The position numbers were made by a program, and so were the translations under genes. The notes under the pieces were generated by a model. The model did no database searches. It had not been told where the DNA came from and worked only from the letters and a program-made list of their open reading frames with translations. A stretch of 56,286 nt of DNA. Origin: Paracoccaceae bacterium. GTDB lineage: Bacteria; Pseudomonadota; Alphaproteobacteria; Rhodobacterales; Rhodobacteraceae. The stretch covers positions 1 to 56,286 of the forward strand of contig JAJFIC010000033.1 in assembly GCA_021775315.1 (NCBI GenBank), read 5' to 3'. Each line of letters begins with the position of its first letter. Positions within the stretch are counted from its first letter, which is position 1. Below, piece by piece: positions 8,624 to 16,770 of the stretch.

Positions 8624-8865
8624 GGTTCGCGGTCGGCGATTTTTTTCCCAAATTTCTGATGGAATTTCTGGTTCACCTGTTTGCGGGTAAGTCCCATGTC
8701 CGCAAGCCTGTCGTCGGGCATTGTACGCAGTTTGTGCGCCTGGCGGTATTTGCTATCCAGTTTTACCAACCAGCGCAGGATGCTAAGCAATATAGGCGTC
8801 CTGTTCATTTGAATATTGCTGCGCATTGCGGCGTTGCTTGCGGGGCTTGTAATATTTGCTGGCAT
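8584..8865 (-). CDS. DUF1127 small protein, C-terminus altered by IS scar
   Basis: A 93-residue protein with the DUF1127 signature (LDSKYRQAHKLRTMPDDRLADMGL, about residues 37-60, quoted in part): basic, arginine-rich, with a conserved DxGL turn. DUF1127 proteins in alphaproteobacteria are small regulators, some linked to phosphate, RNA metabolism or stress; the role here is unknown. The last ten residues or so (NRGKMRTPS) are translated out of frame from the IS3 OrfA remnant. The original C-terminus has thus probably been replaced by insertion and decay. Confidence 0.7.
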   Translation of the reverse strand: MPANITSPASNAAMRSNIQMNRTPILLSILRWLVKLDSKYRQAHKLRTMPDDRLADMGLTRKQVNQKFHQKFGKKIADREPIVLNRGKMRTPS

Positions 8866-9141
8866 GTTAGGATTCCTTTGGTTTCAAAGTTTGTCTTGAT
8901 GGGTTCATCTTTGCGCGGGCTGCGTAATGCTGGCGTCATGTGAGGCGGTTGAAAAACGGGTTTCACGCAAGTTATTCGTCAAAAACCGCATCGACCCGCA
9001 AAAAACCGGTATTTTTGATTGGTTCGCGCTGTCGACTTTTGTTGTGCTAACAAGGAACTGACTGAAAAAAAGGCGACCACAATGTGGCCGCCAGGTTGCC
9101 CGGAAGAGGTAAAGCTAACGGGGGTTCAAGTATTAAAGTTT

Positions 9142-10563
9142 CTACAGACGACGCGCCGCGTGAGCGTGAACAAGATCATCCGCGTCAGGGTGCACAATGT
9201 CTGGGTTTACTGGATCAACGACAAGGTGCCATTGGTTCATTTGCACCTGAAGTGCTGCACCGCCTAGTGGCGCACTTGGTGCCTGGAAAAATTCCTGATC
9301 GCCAATACTAAGGGTTTTCATCAGGCTGCCGAGCTTGATTTGAGTAGCCTCAAATTCATCTGGTGCAACTTTCTTGAAGCCCAACTTATCAAGCGCTGCG
9401 AGAATCTGCGCATCGTCAAAGGGATAGGCACCGCTTTGGGGAAGCCGAAAACTAGGCGGTTTGCCGGAATCTTTGTCAGGAAAACGTAACAAGGCGCGGG
9501 CTACGAACCTTACTTGCTTTTGTGGATGCTCGACAATTTGCAGGTCAGTCTTTGGTTTCTTACCATTGCGCATTGCCGTCAAATAGGCCGTGTTCACATC
9601 GTTTATATAGGCGTTGGTCAAGAACATCCGAAACGCAAATTCTGTTTTCCAAGCAAGGCCAAGTCCGCTGTAATGCGGGTGGCCCAAGGCATCCTGACCC
9701 ATGTAAAAACAGTTTTCACCCTGCCAGCCACCGGTCTTTGCAAGATCCGGGTAATCATCCTTGTTTTGGAAATATAGATAATCCCCGGGCACGGCAATCA
9801 CCGAACCGCGTTCATAATCACTTGGTATATCAACAGTTTGGGCGAAAAAACTCGTGGCTAGTGTGTTTGTTCTTTTTGCGTCTTTTCCGGCTGGCAAGTG
9901 CCAGGCCCCTACAAATGCAGGGCCATGACTTGCCACCAGCCCGTCCAGTTTTTCCGAGCCATAGCTGTTCAGGCAGCCCAGCATAATGGCCAGTTGCAAT
10001 GCGCCAGCGCATTCGCCGCGAAATGGTGTGATCGCCTGTAATGCGGTTGATAGCGGTACATCTGGGTTCTGCATGAACCGAAAACCAGCCCAGGTTTCGG
10101 CCTTAGCAATATGTTCCCACGCATCATCTGGTGGGACAAAGGGAAGCTGTTTGGTAAGAATGCTTTTCCCGGTTTTGTTGCCGGGCGCGAACAGGGCTTC
10201 AAGGTTTCCAAGATACCCAAGGGTAGGGGGCACGCCATCGACGGCCTCGACATAATCGCCATCAATGTCGCCGGCGCAAATGGCCCTCATTGCGGCGATG
10301 ACGCCTTTGCGAAGCGCAATATTGTCAGCTAATTCTTTGGCATCGGCAAAGGCATGCTTAAGGCTGTCTTTCGCCATCGCGATCACGATTTCGACAGACA
10401 GATCGTCAGCCATAGACAGGACTTCGCCCATATCACCGGAATTGAAGGCCGCAGACTTCCATTGGTCTGGCGGCACCAAAGCGTATTTCAGCACAGACTC
10501 AAGGGCTTGCTCTTCTAGCTCTATGGCTTTTCCGCCAATCCATATCCCACCCGGATGTCCCAA
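9142..10563 (-). CDS. Protein with Tgl-like bacterial transglutaminase core
   Basis: A 473-residue protein of unassigned role. Its centre matches the core of Bacillus Tgl, the spore-coat protein-glutamine gamma-glutamyltransferase. An Glu-Cys pair sits in FRGECAGALQLAIM (E184, C185; Tgl has FECATA, with catalytic Cys116 and Glu115). About 100 residues later comes VPGDYLYFQNKDD...GGWQGEN (E283; Tgl has PGD-YFKNP...WQGEN, Glu187), then a His-rich HPHYSGLG segment resembling Tgl GHGIG. The flanks (1-150 and 320-473) have no relative I recognise; no signal peptide. The start is a TTG at 10563 with GAGGA ten bases upstream; the first in-frame ATG is residue 45. It is divergent from the BTAD regulator. 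Function inferred: protein cross-linking or deamidation. Confidence 0.65.
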   Translation of the reverse strand: MGHPGGIWIGGKAIELEEQALESVLKYALVPPDQWKSAAFNSGDMGEVLSMADDLSVEIVIAMAKDSLKHAFADAKELADNIALRKGVIAAMRAICAGDIDGDYVEAVDGVPPTLGYLGNLEALFAPGNKTGKSILTKQLPFVPPDDAWEHIAKAETWAGFRFMQNPDVPLSTALQAITPFRGECAGALQLAIMLGCLNSYGSEKLDGLVASHGPAFVGAWHLPAGKDAKRTNTLATSFFAQTVDIPSDYERGSVIAVPGDYLYFQNKDDYPDLAKTGGWQGENCFYMGQDALGHPHYSGLGLAWKTEFAFRMFLTNAYINDVNTAYLTAMRNGKKPKTDLQIVEHPQKQVRFVARALLRFPDKDSGKPPSFRLPQSGAYPFDDAQILAALDKLGFKKVAPDEFEATQIKLGSLMKTLSIGDQEFFQAPSAPLGGAALQVQMNQWHLVVDPVNPDIVHPDADDLVHAHAARRL

Positions 10564-10741
10564 ATTTCCGTTTCCTCACCAAATGTTTCATTTTGATCAG
10601 ACTAGCCGCACTTTCTTGGTGACGGGTGTCAGAAATCCGTCAGAAATTTTTTGACCAAACCCTGCGCGCAAAATTCGCGTTGCCAAACCGCTTGCCTTTC
10701 TAGATGACTTAGGCATGTGCGAAGTCTATACTGAAGCTTGA
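10564..10741. promoter_or_regulatory. Divergent promoter region between tgl-like gene and BTAD regulator
   Basis: 178 bp separate the two divergent starts, so both promoters must lie here. TTGCCAAACC near 10680 and GTCTATACT near 10724-10732 (a TATACT -10 hexamer) could drive the regulator gene. I could not find a clear inverted repeat operator by eye. Confidence 0.35.
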
Positions 10742-13700
10742 ATGGGCATTTATTTTAAACTTTTAGGGGGCCCGGTTTTCAAACGGCCTGACGGCAACAT
10801 TGCGCGACTTCCGACACGAAAATCGGAAGCAATGTTGGCGTATCTAGTTGAGCGAAGACACGAGGCAGTCTCGCGCGAGGTGCTTGCGGGCTTGTTGTGG
10901 CCGTACAGTGCAGAAGAACAAGCACGTGCCAGCTTAAGGCAAGAAATCTCGGTTTTGCGAAAGGCGCTTGGACCAGAAATAGCGCACGTGATTGTCCCTC
11001 AAGGGGACCGGATCGAACTTTCGATGGACGGGCTGGATGCAGATATCTGGCGCATCCGGGACAGCCCGGCTGCGGATCAAAGTCCAGCCAACGTAATCGC
11101 CTTGCTGGAACTTTATATCGCCCCGTTTTTGGACAGTTTCAGCATTCGCAGCCAACCCTTTTCAGATTGGGTATGGACGACCCGACAAGCGCTTGAGACC
11201 GAGATTTTGAACATCGGTCACTCAGCACTTCGCCATTGCATTGATAATCAGGACGCAGAAAACACCACTCAAATCGCGCTTCATCTGTGCCGCATTGATC
11301 CGACATATGAACAAGCCCATCGCGCACTGATCGAGCACTATCTTCGCGCCGGTGATGATGCTGCCGCGAGCCGCCAATTGCAGAAGTGTAAAGCTGCCCT
11401 AAAATCCAACCTAGATGTGGACGTGTCAGACGAGACACTACTTCTTTTTGAAACCATCACCGCTGACGCCATAGCCACGTCATCAAACGCCCAGAAGGCG
11501 GCACAAGAACCCGATCCGGCGGTTCCCCAACGGCGGTTCATTACGGCCCTTTCAATCTCGGTCAACCTAGAGATTGACGATCCTGAAGATTTTGAAAAAG
11601 CAGCCAGCGAAATAAACGCGCAAATCCGAAATTGCGTTGAAAACGACGGCGGCACGGTTTTGCAGGTTTCTGGTGACCATGTTCTCGCCTGTTTCGGTTA
11701 CCCTATTGGCCACGACACTGACCCTGACACGGCGGTCTTTGTTGCGCTTTCTGTTCTTGAGGTGTTGAATTCGTACAGCAATGTTGCGCCCAAAAGTCAG
11801 ATCGGCCTTTCGTATGGTCAGGCTTTGCTGTCCTATCCAACGGGAAGTGGCTCCAAGGGTCCCAATTTTTCCGGACCAGTATTTCGCGCAGCCGAAACCA
11901 TTTGTTATCAAGGTCCGTCAGCGGCTGTTATAGTGGACCAAACGTTAGAAAAAGTCCTGTCACCTGCCATCGTTTTGGAACTGATAGAGGGCGAAGCTTC
12001 GGCAAAACGGGCTTTGCCCCGTCACCAGTTTAGCAAGCAACCGCACCAGAACGTCGTCCCCGAACGAACCCACCCGATGGTCGGACGAGAGGAACAGCTT
12101 GGCCATCTTCTCGGGTTGCTAAAACAAGCCAAACACGGGCAGGGCTCGGTCGCGGCGATTTTGGGCGATCCAGGTGAAGGTAAATCCCGGCTGGTTCAGG
12201 AAGCCTCGGAAAACGCCAGCGCAGATGGTTTTGAAATCCAAGTCTTTCAGGGAAACCGCAGCCAACGCAAATCTACGTTTGCACCGGTACTGGATCGCAT
12301 GTTCCGCGCAGGTGCATTTTCACAAGACCATGCAACGCCGGCTGAAATTGAGCGCTGGTTGTCTTCTCTCGCGCCGGAACTGGTATTGGCGGCCCCTTAT
12401 ATTGGGTCACTTATCGACAAGCCGGAATCCCAGTTCCCGAATAGCTCTGAAATATCTGAGCAAGCCAAAGAAGCCGCCCTGAATATATTTACGGCACAGG
12501 TTAAAGCGCGAAATAAAAGCCAACCAATTTGTTTGATTTTTGAAGACATCCAGTGGTTTGATCCAACGACGCTCGAAGCGATTTCCGGCCTGATTGACGT
12601 TGTATCAGATGCGCCCATTCTTGCGGTGATGGTGTCGCGGAAAGGCGAACCACCCGAAATCGTCAATCACCCATTTGTGCGGCGTATAAAATTGAACCCA
12701 TTGCAACCACAAAGCGCCGAAACCCTGCTGCGCGGCTTGCTGTCCAAAACTCTTGCCACAGATGCGATAATCAAAAACGTTCTTGAACGCGCCGAAGGCA
12801 ATCCGTTGGTGTTGGAAGAATTCGCCAAATCAATTGCGTTTCGTCAGGCGAATGCACAAGGCGTGGATACGAGCCTTGCACCCGCCAATTGGTCTGACAG
12901 CTCTGATGATCTGATTGAAACGCCGGGCAGCTTGTTGCCGCTACTGCTGTCCCGGATCGACAGCGTCCCAGGTGCCATAGAAATCCTGCAATATGCCTCA
13001 GTTTTTGGCCGCCAATTTTCCAAAGACCAACTTGCGCGGGTTTTGCCATCCTCTGACAGGTGGACATCTGTTTCGTCTGACCTTGAGGAAGCCGGGATTA
13101 TCTTTGCGTCAGCGCGGGGAAGTGACATTTCGTACATTTTCAAGCACACGCTGATCGGCGAGGCGATCTACGCTACAATTCTAAAGCGCGAGCGGCCTGC
13201 CATGCACATTGCAGCGGCGCAAACCCTTTTGTTGGACAAGCAACGCATTCGTTATTCTGAGGTGGCGCATCATTTCAAAACAGCCGAAGCCTATGAAAAG
13301 GCCGCTCGGTATTTTGAACTGTCAGGCGATCAGGCTGCTCAGGTCTCGGCTTTTGCAGAGGCGATTTCGGAATATCATGACGCGATTGCAATGACTGGTC
13401 AAATGCCAATCGCCCCTGAACGGTTGCGAAAAGAACTGGCGCTGAACAGGAAGACCGCAGCCCAACTTATCGCCTTGCACGGCATCCCAACCTCCGAAGC
13501 CAAGCGCTATTACACCAACGCGCAAACGCTAAGCGCAAGACTGGGGGATCAAGAAGAAATCGTGAACGCAAGTTGGGGTCTTTGGAGCATCCACTTAATC
13601 GTGGCGGAACTGGATTCATGTTTGGAAACGGCAACTGCGTTGAACCAGGCAACCAATAATCTGGACTCGCCAGCCGCCAGTTTGATTAATCAGTATATGC

Positions 13701-14362
13701 TTGGGGTTACACAGGCCTATCGCGGTGCACTACCGCAGGCCGCTGATCACCTAGAGACAGTTCTGAGTATTTATAGCGAGGACATCAAAGAAGAGCTGCA
13801 GATGCGGTTCGGCATGGATATCGGCCTAACCGCAAACAGCTTTTTGGGCTGGGTTTATGCTTTGCTTGGGCGATCCCAAGACGCGGATGTAGCGGCGGCA
13901 CGTTCAGTTCAAATGGCACACAAAAACGACAATGGTCTGAGCCACGTTTTTGCAAATGTCTTCAGCGCGACTAAATGTTTGTTTCAAGAGCAACTTAAAG
14001 AGGCCCGGAATCACGCCCTGCTTGCACTTAAAGGCGCCGATACGATGGGTTATATGCAATGGAGCGCGCAAGCAAGAATTCAACTCGCACGTATCGCTGA
14101 TTTATTGGGCGAAGCCGGCGCGCTTGAAGCTTTGCAATTGGCCCGAGAGGATTATCTGTCCACAGGCATGGTTCTTGCACGCGCCTACGCAGACGTTTGG
14201 ATCGCTGACGCCCAAATTCGACGTGGGCAGCACCAAAACGCGCTCGGAACACTTGATGCGCTGCAGGTCCATACAGACTTTTCAAACGAACGGTATTTTG
14301 AATTTGCGGCACAAAACACGCGCGCAAAGGCGCTGCAACAAATGTCTGAAGCTGCACATTGA
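10742..14362 (+). CDS. BTAD regulator with degenerate cyclase domain, AAA ATPase and TPRs
   Basis: A 1206-residue multidomain signalling protein. The N-terminus is a winged helix of the OmpR/SARP type (about 1-90, RKSEAMLAYLVERR...LWPYS). A BTAD tetratricopeptide-like domain follows (about 95-240), then a class III nucleotide-cyclase-like fold (about 260-410; VSGDHVLACFGYP, RAAETIC). The first metal-binding Asp is replaced (ITALSISVNL), so cyclase activity is unlikely. A STAND/AAA ATPase has MVGREEQL at 446, Walker A GDPGEGKS at 475-482 and Walker B CLIFEDIQWFD near 598. The C-terminal 400 residues are TPR-like helices. It looks like an ATP-dependent transcription switch. It probably acts on the divergent Tgl-like gene. 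An ATG directly follows the TATACT box, so the leader would be very short. Confidence 0.85.
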   Translation: MGIYFKLLGGPVFKRPDGNIARLPTRKSEAMLAYLVERRHEAVSREVLAGLLWPYSAEEQARASLRQEISVLRKALGPEIAHVIVPQGDRIELSMDGLDADIWRIRDSPAADQSPANVIALLELYIAPFLDSFSIRSQPFSDWVWTTRQALETEILNIGHSALRHCIDNQDAENTTQIALHLCRIDPTYEQAHRALIEHYLRAGDDAAASRQLQKCKAALKSNLDVDVSDETLLLFETITADAIATSSNAQKAAQEPDPAVPQRRFITALSISVNLEIDDPEDFEKAASEINAQIRNCVENDGGTVLQVSGDHVLACFGYPIGHDTDPDTAVFVALSVLEVLNSYSNVAPKSQIGLSYGQALLSYPTGSGSKGPNFSGPVFRAAETICYQGPSAAVIVDQTLEKVLSPAIVLELIEGEASAKRALPRHQFSKQPHQNVVPERTHPMVGREEQLGHLLGLLKQAKHGQGSVAAILGDPGEGKSRLVQEASENASADGFEIQVFQGNRSQRKSTFAPVLDRMFRAGAFSQDHATPAEIERWLSSLAPELVLAAPYIGSLIDKPESQFPNSSEISEQAKEAALNIFTAQVKARNKSQPICLIFEDIQWFDPTTLEAISGLIDVVSDAPILAVMVSRKGEPPEIVNHPFVRRIKLNPLQPQSAETLLRGLLSKTLATDAIIKNVLERAEGNPLVLEEFAKSIAFRQANAQGVDTSLAPANWSDSSDDLIETPGSLLPLLLSRIDSVPGAIEILQYASVFGRQFSKDQLARVLPSSDRWTSVSSDLEEAGIIFASARGSDISYIFKHTLIGEAIYATILKRERPAMHIAAAQTLLLDKQRIRYSEVAHHFKTAEAYEKAARYFELSGDQAAQVSAFAEAISEYHDAIAMTGQMPIAPERLRKELALNRKTAAQLIALHGIPTSEAKRYYTNAQTLSARLGDQEEIVNASWGLWSIHLIVAELDSCLETATALNQATNNLDSPAASLINQYMLGVTQAYRGALPQAADHLETVLSIYSEDIKEELQMRFGMDIGLTANSFLGWVYALLGRSQDADVAAARSVQMAHKNDNGLSHVFANVFSATKCLFQEQLKEARNHALLALKGADTMGYMQWSAQARIQLARIADLLGEAGALEALQLAREDYLSTGMVLARAYADVWIADAQIRRGQHQNALGTLDALQVHTDFSNERYFEFAAQNTRAKALQQMSEAAH

Positions 14363-14898
14363 ACGGCGCGTTTGGATTTCGGTGCACCACAAAACTGATC
14401 GGTTTCGCCTGTGTCCGCTTCCTCCTCCTGTGGCAGGCTATACGCTATGCCGAAGCAAACGGCGGCATTGGCTCAACAGTATCTGTTCCGGTATAACCCA
14501 GCGCGGCTCAGCCGGATTGATTTCACCGCACCGGCATTGTTGGCCATCTGATCGTCAGGGCATTAATTTCGTGTAGACCTTAGCCCTACAGGCGAGTGTG
14601 CAATTTGAAGGGAAGATCGATTGATGCCGGAACCCAAATTTCAATTTGGCGCCAATTGCAACAAAACAGAACGCAATCCAGAAAAGCCGACAAACAATAA
14701 CCAAACACAATGCTTATTAATCAATGTGTTGGGAGTGCAGAGTATCAGTTGCGATCCGGTTGGCCTCTACTTTCAATCAGTCAGTCAATGTTGAAAGCCT
14801 ATAATGTAATCGGTGGCACCAGGACACACCCCGGCAACAAATTTTGGCTACACGGGATGTTTGCCGATGCTAAGATTCCGCTAACCTGTTGATTTTAA
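14363..14898. other. Non-coding stretch between BTAD regulator and tRNA-His
   Basis: About 540 bp without a credible gene on either strand. Composition shifts to A/T-rich after 14600. Short open frames around 14400-14576 lack ribosome sites. A 60-codon frame at 14710 also lacks family motifs. It may be decayed accessory DNA ending at the tRNA-His gene. Confidence 0.5.
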
Positions 14899-14975
14899 TG
14901 GTACCAGCGCCCCGGCTCGAACGGGGGGCCTCTTGATCCACAATCAAGCGCTCTAACCTACTGAGCTACGCCGGC
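14899..14975 (-). tRNA. tRNA-His (GUG), alphaproteobacterial type without G-1
   Basis: On the minus strand a 7-bp acceptor stem gccggcg/cgctggt (two G-U pairs) is followed by ta and the D arm gctc...gagc. The anticodon arm cttga-ttgtgga-tcaag gives GTG, the T arm is ccccg-ttcgagc-cgggg, the discriminator is A and CCA is encoded. The base before position 1 is U rather than G, so the usual G-1:C73 identity pair is absent. This fits the atypical tRNA-His known from many alphaproteobacteria. Confidence 0.95.
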
Positions 14976-15133
14976 ACCGATGGCCACGGGCCATGCCGGA
15001 GGACCTAAAACACCCTAACGGGTAGGTCAAGTTGGAATCGATCAATATCCTTGGGCAAATTCCTGTCACGCGCGACTTGTGAAATCCTGCAACAGGCGTT
15101 AGCGAGGGCGCGCAATTCAGTGAAGGGCACCAA

Positions 15134-15322
15134 ATGAGCATCAACAAACAAAGCGAAGTCGCGGCCAACCTGCAAATCGGGCCGACCGATCAGGGCATGG
15201 TCAGGATTTACGTGGAAACCGCGGCGGTTAATCTGCCGCTTGATTTCGACCCGGAAGAGGCCGACGAAATCGCGGAAGAACTGCGTGCAGCCGCAAATCT
15301 GGCGCGTGCGCTGACTAAATAG
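15134..15322 (+). CDS. Small conserved acidic protein (DUF6324-like)
   Basis: A 62-residue protein with a ribosome site (GAAGGGC) before the ATG. It has no signal or membrane segment. The C-terminal half is an amphipathic acidic helix (DPEEADEIAEELRAAANLARAL). I recall this as a short family confined to Rhodobacterales relatives (DUF6324), but could not confirm the assignment. Its last bases overlap the convergent mmcB end. Function unknown. Confidence 0.7.
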   Translation: MSINKQSEVAANLQIGPTDQGMVRIYVETAAVNLPLDFDPEEADEIAEELRAAANLARALTK

Positions 15323-15767
15323 TGCTGAACCGCGCTGATGGGGCCGGGTCGCGGAACCCGTGCAGGCGGTCTGCGGCGTTGCGGGCAAATTTCAGGGTCA
15401 GTTTTTTGCGTCTTGCCGCGGCCAGTTTTTCCTCGGGACCCATGCGTTGAATTTCAGCGTCATAACCATCTGCCAGAATAAGCCCGGTGCCATCCGGCAA
15501 TAGTTCCGTCGGGAAATTCGCGTCGACGGCCCAGAAATAGCGATCGCACCATTCCAGATACCCCTGCCATTTGGTGTCGGATTGAAAATCGGCGCGGCTG
15601 GATTTGCATTCGATCACCCAAATCTCGCCCTTGGGACCAAGCGCCATTACATCAACGCGCAGTCCGGACACTGGAACGAATTCCTCGAGCGTCAGGAAAT
15701 CATATTGGCGCAGGTGGCGGCAAACCCCGCGCGCCAGAATTTGTCCGGGCATTAGATCATCACTCAT
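15315..15767 (-). CDS. mmcB: MmcB-family DNA repair protein
   Basis: A 150-residue protein of the MmcB (formerly DUF1052) family, linked to the alphaproteobacterial mutagenesis/DNA-damage response. Its PD-(D/E)XK-like nuclease signature is visible as RVDVMALGPKGEIWVIECKSS, with D, E and K in the expected order, followed by DFQSDTKWQGYLEWCDRYFWAV. I use the ATG at 15767; a TTG five codons earlier is less likely. It is convergent with the small ORF at 15134. Nuclease activity is predicted, not certain. Confidence 0.85.
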   Translation of the reverse strand: MSDDLMPGQILARGVCRHLRQYDFLTLEEFVPVSGLRVDVMALGPKGEIWVIECKSSRADFQSDTKWQGYLEWCDRYFWAVDANFPTELLPDGTGLILADGYDAEIQRMGPEEKLAAARRKKLTLKFARNAADRLHGFRDPAPSARFSTI

Positions 15768-15883
15768 GCGGTATATGAACAATAGGTGAACATTCCGTCA
15801 ACCCCGGTTCTGTCCAGATTCAGCCACGTACGATGTGTTGCCGTTTTGGCCCCCTTGTTAAACAGGATCGGAGCATCTACTTT

Positions 15884-16058
15884 AGGCCTTGGCGGGTTCT
15901 GCCCTTTGCGTGAGAGGTCCAATTCCAGTGGCCTTAAATTTTCGTTCGGGAGCTGGCTCTGCGACTGGCCCTGGCCTATCGTATCTGGCGCCCACCTGGT
16001 CAAACCAGGCTCTCGGGAATACCTCACCTCCACGGATGCGTTTGTGGGCCCGCCGCTT
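15884..16058 (+). ncRNA. ssrS: 6S RNA (probable)
   Basis: 6S RNA binds RNA polymerase and mimics an open promoter. The evidence is position and fold. It lies directly upstream of 5-formyl-THF cyclo-ligase, the classic 6S neighbour. A closing stem forms between GGCGGG at 15891-15896 and CCCGCC at 16049-16054. A second helix pairs gtgagaggt (15910-15918) with acctcac (16021-16027). On the 3' side of the central bubble sits a small hairpin CCTGGT-CAA-ACCAGG (15995-16009), as in known 6S RNAs. The ends are estimates. An antisense Rho-independent reading was not supported. Confidence 0.7.
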
Positions 16059-16072
16059 TCCCTTCTTAATGC

Positions 16073-16172
16073 TTCTCTTTTTTACAAATATCCTTGCGCG
16101 AAGCGCATTATAGTCTTTGGTACCGACATGGTTTTTATGCGCTTCGCGCGAGGATATTTAAGAAAAAGAGAA
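16073..16172. repeat. Long inverted repeat between 6S RNA and formyl-THF cyclo-ligase
   Basis: Two arms of about 36 bp, 16073-16108 and 16137-16172, are reverse complements with only a few mismatches near the outer third. The inner 23 bp match except for one position. A 28-base loop separates them. The right arm ends on the A of the cyclo-ligase ATG, so the transcript could hide the ribosome site (aagaga) in a stable hairpin. Confidence 0.85.
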
Positions 16173-16732
16173 TGGCAGAATTGACCAAATCAGAAGCGCG
16201 AACACAGGCATTTGCCGCGCGGAAACGGGCGTATTCCCAAGCGCATGATGCGACAGCTTGTGCTGAATTGTCGGCTTTTCTTGCCAGCATTGGTGATTTT
16301 GCGGTGATCGCGGCCTATATGCCCATTCGCACCGAAATCAGCCCGTTGCCTGTCATGGCTGATCTTTATGAAGCGGGCAAAATCGTCTGTGTGCCGGTGA
16401 TCGAGGCGGCGGGCAAGCCGTTGAGATTCAGCCGCTGGACGCCGACAACCCCCTTGGTCAATGGGCCGTTTGGGGCAAAGATCCCTCACACCGATGCATT
16501 TGTCATTCCAGACGTGTTGATAACGCCGCTGGTGGCGTTTGATGCGCGAGGCTACAGGCTTGGCTATGGCGGTGGATTTTACGACCGGACGTTTGAGCTG
16601 TTGCGCCAAAAGGGCGCGGCACTGGCGGTCGGCTTTGCCTACGTTGCGCAGCAATTGCCGCATGTCCCGACCGAGCCGACGGATGTCAGGCTGGATGCCA
16701 TTGTCACAGAAACCGGCGTTAAGCGTTTCTGA
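16172..16732 (+). CDS. 5-formyltetrahydrofolate cyclo-ligase
   Basis: A 186-residue enzyme that converts 5-formyl-THF to 5,10-methenyl-THF with ATP, recycling folate. The N-terminus carries the ATP-binding basic segment (RTQAFAARKRAYSQAH). The signature comes late: VAFDARGYRLGYGGGFYDRT, with the glycine-rich GYGGGFYDR loop. Length is normal. Start is the ATG at 16172, at the foot of a long inverted repeat that could control translation. In many proteobacteria this gene (ygfA/fau) is partnered with 6S RNA, as here. ymdB follows 38 bp later on the same strand. Confidence 0.92.
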   Translation: MAELTKSEARTQAFAARKRAYSQAHDATACAELSAFLASIGDFAVIAAYMPIRTEISPLPVMADLYEAGKIVCVPVIEAAGKPLRFSRWTPTTPLVNGPFGAKIPHTDAFVIPDVLITPLVAFDARGYRLGYGGGFYDRTFELLRQKGAALAVGFAYVAQQLPHVPTEPTDVRLDAIVTETGVKRF

Positions 16733-16770
16733 CACTTGCCCCCGTTGTTTCCTGCCAGTAAGCGTGACGT

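Noticed and set aside
9019-9311. Two small plus-strand frames near 9.1 kb
   Set aside because: Antisense to the Tgl-like gene over most of their length and lacking motifs.
13950-14576. Long frame overlapping the regulator's 3' end, possible transposase tail
   Set aside because: Mostly a shadow of the BTAD gene; the part after 14362 has no clear transposase signature.
15786-16184. 132-codon frame across the 6S region
   Set aside because: Coincides with the structured RNA and the inverted repeat; no motif.
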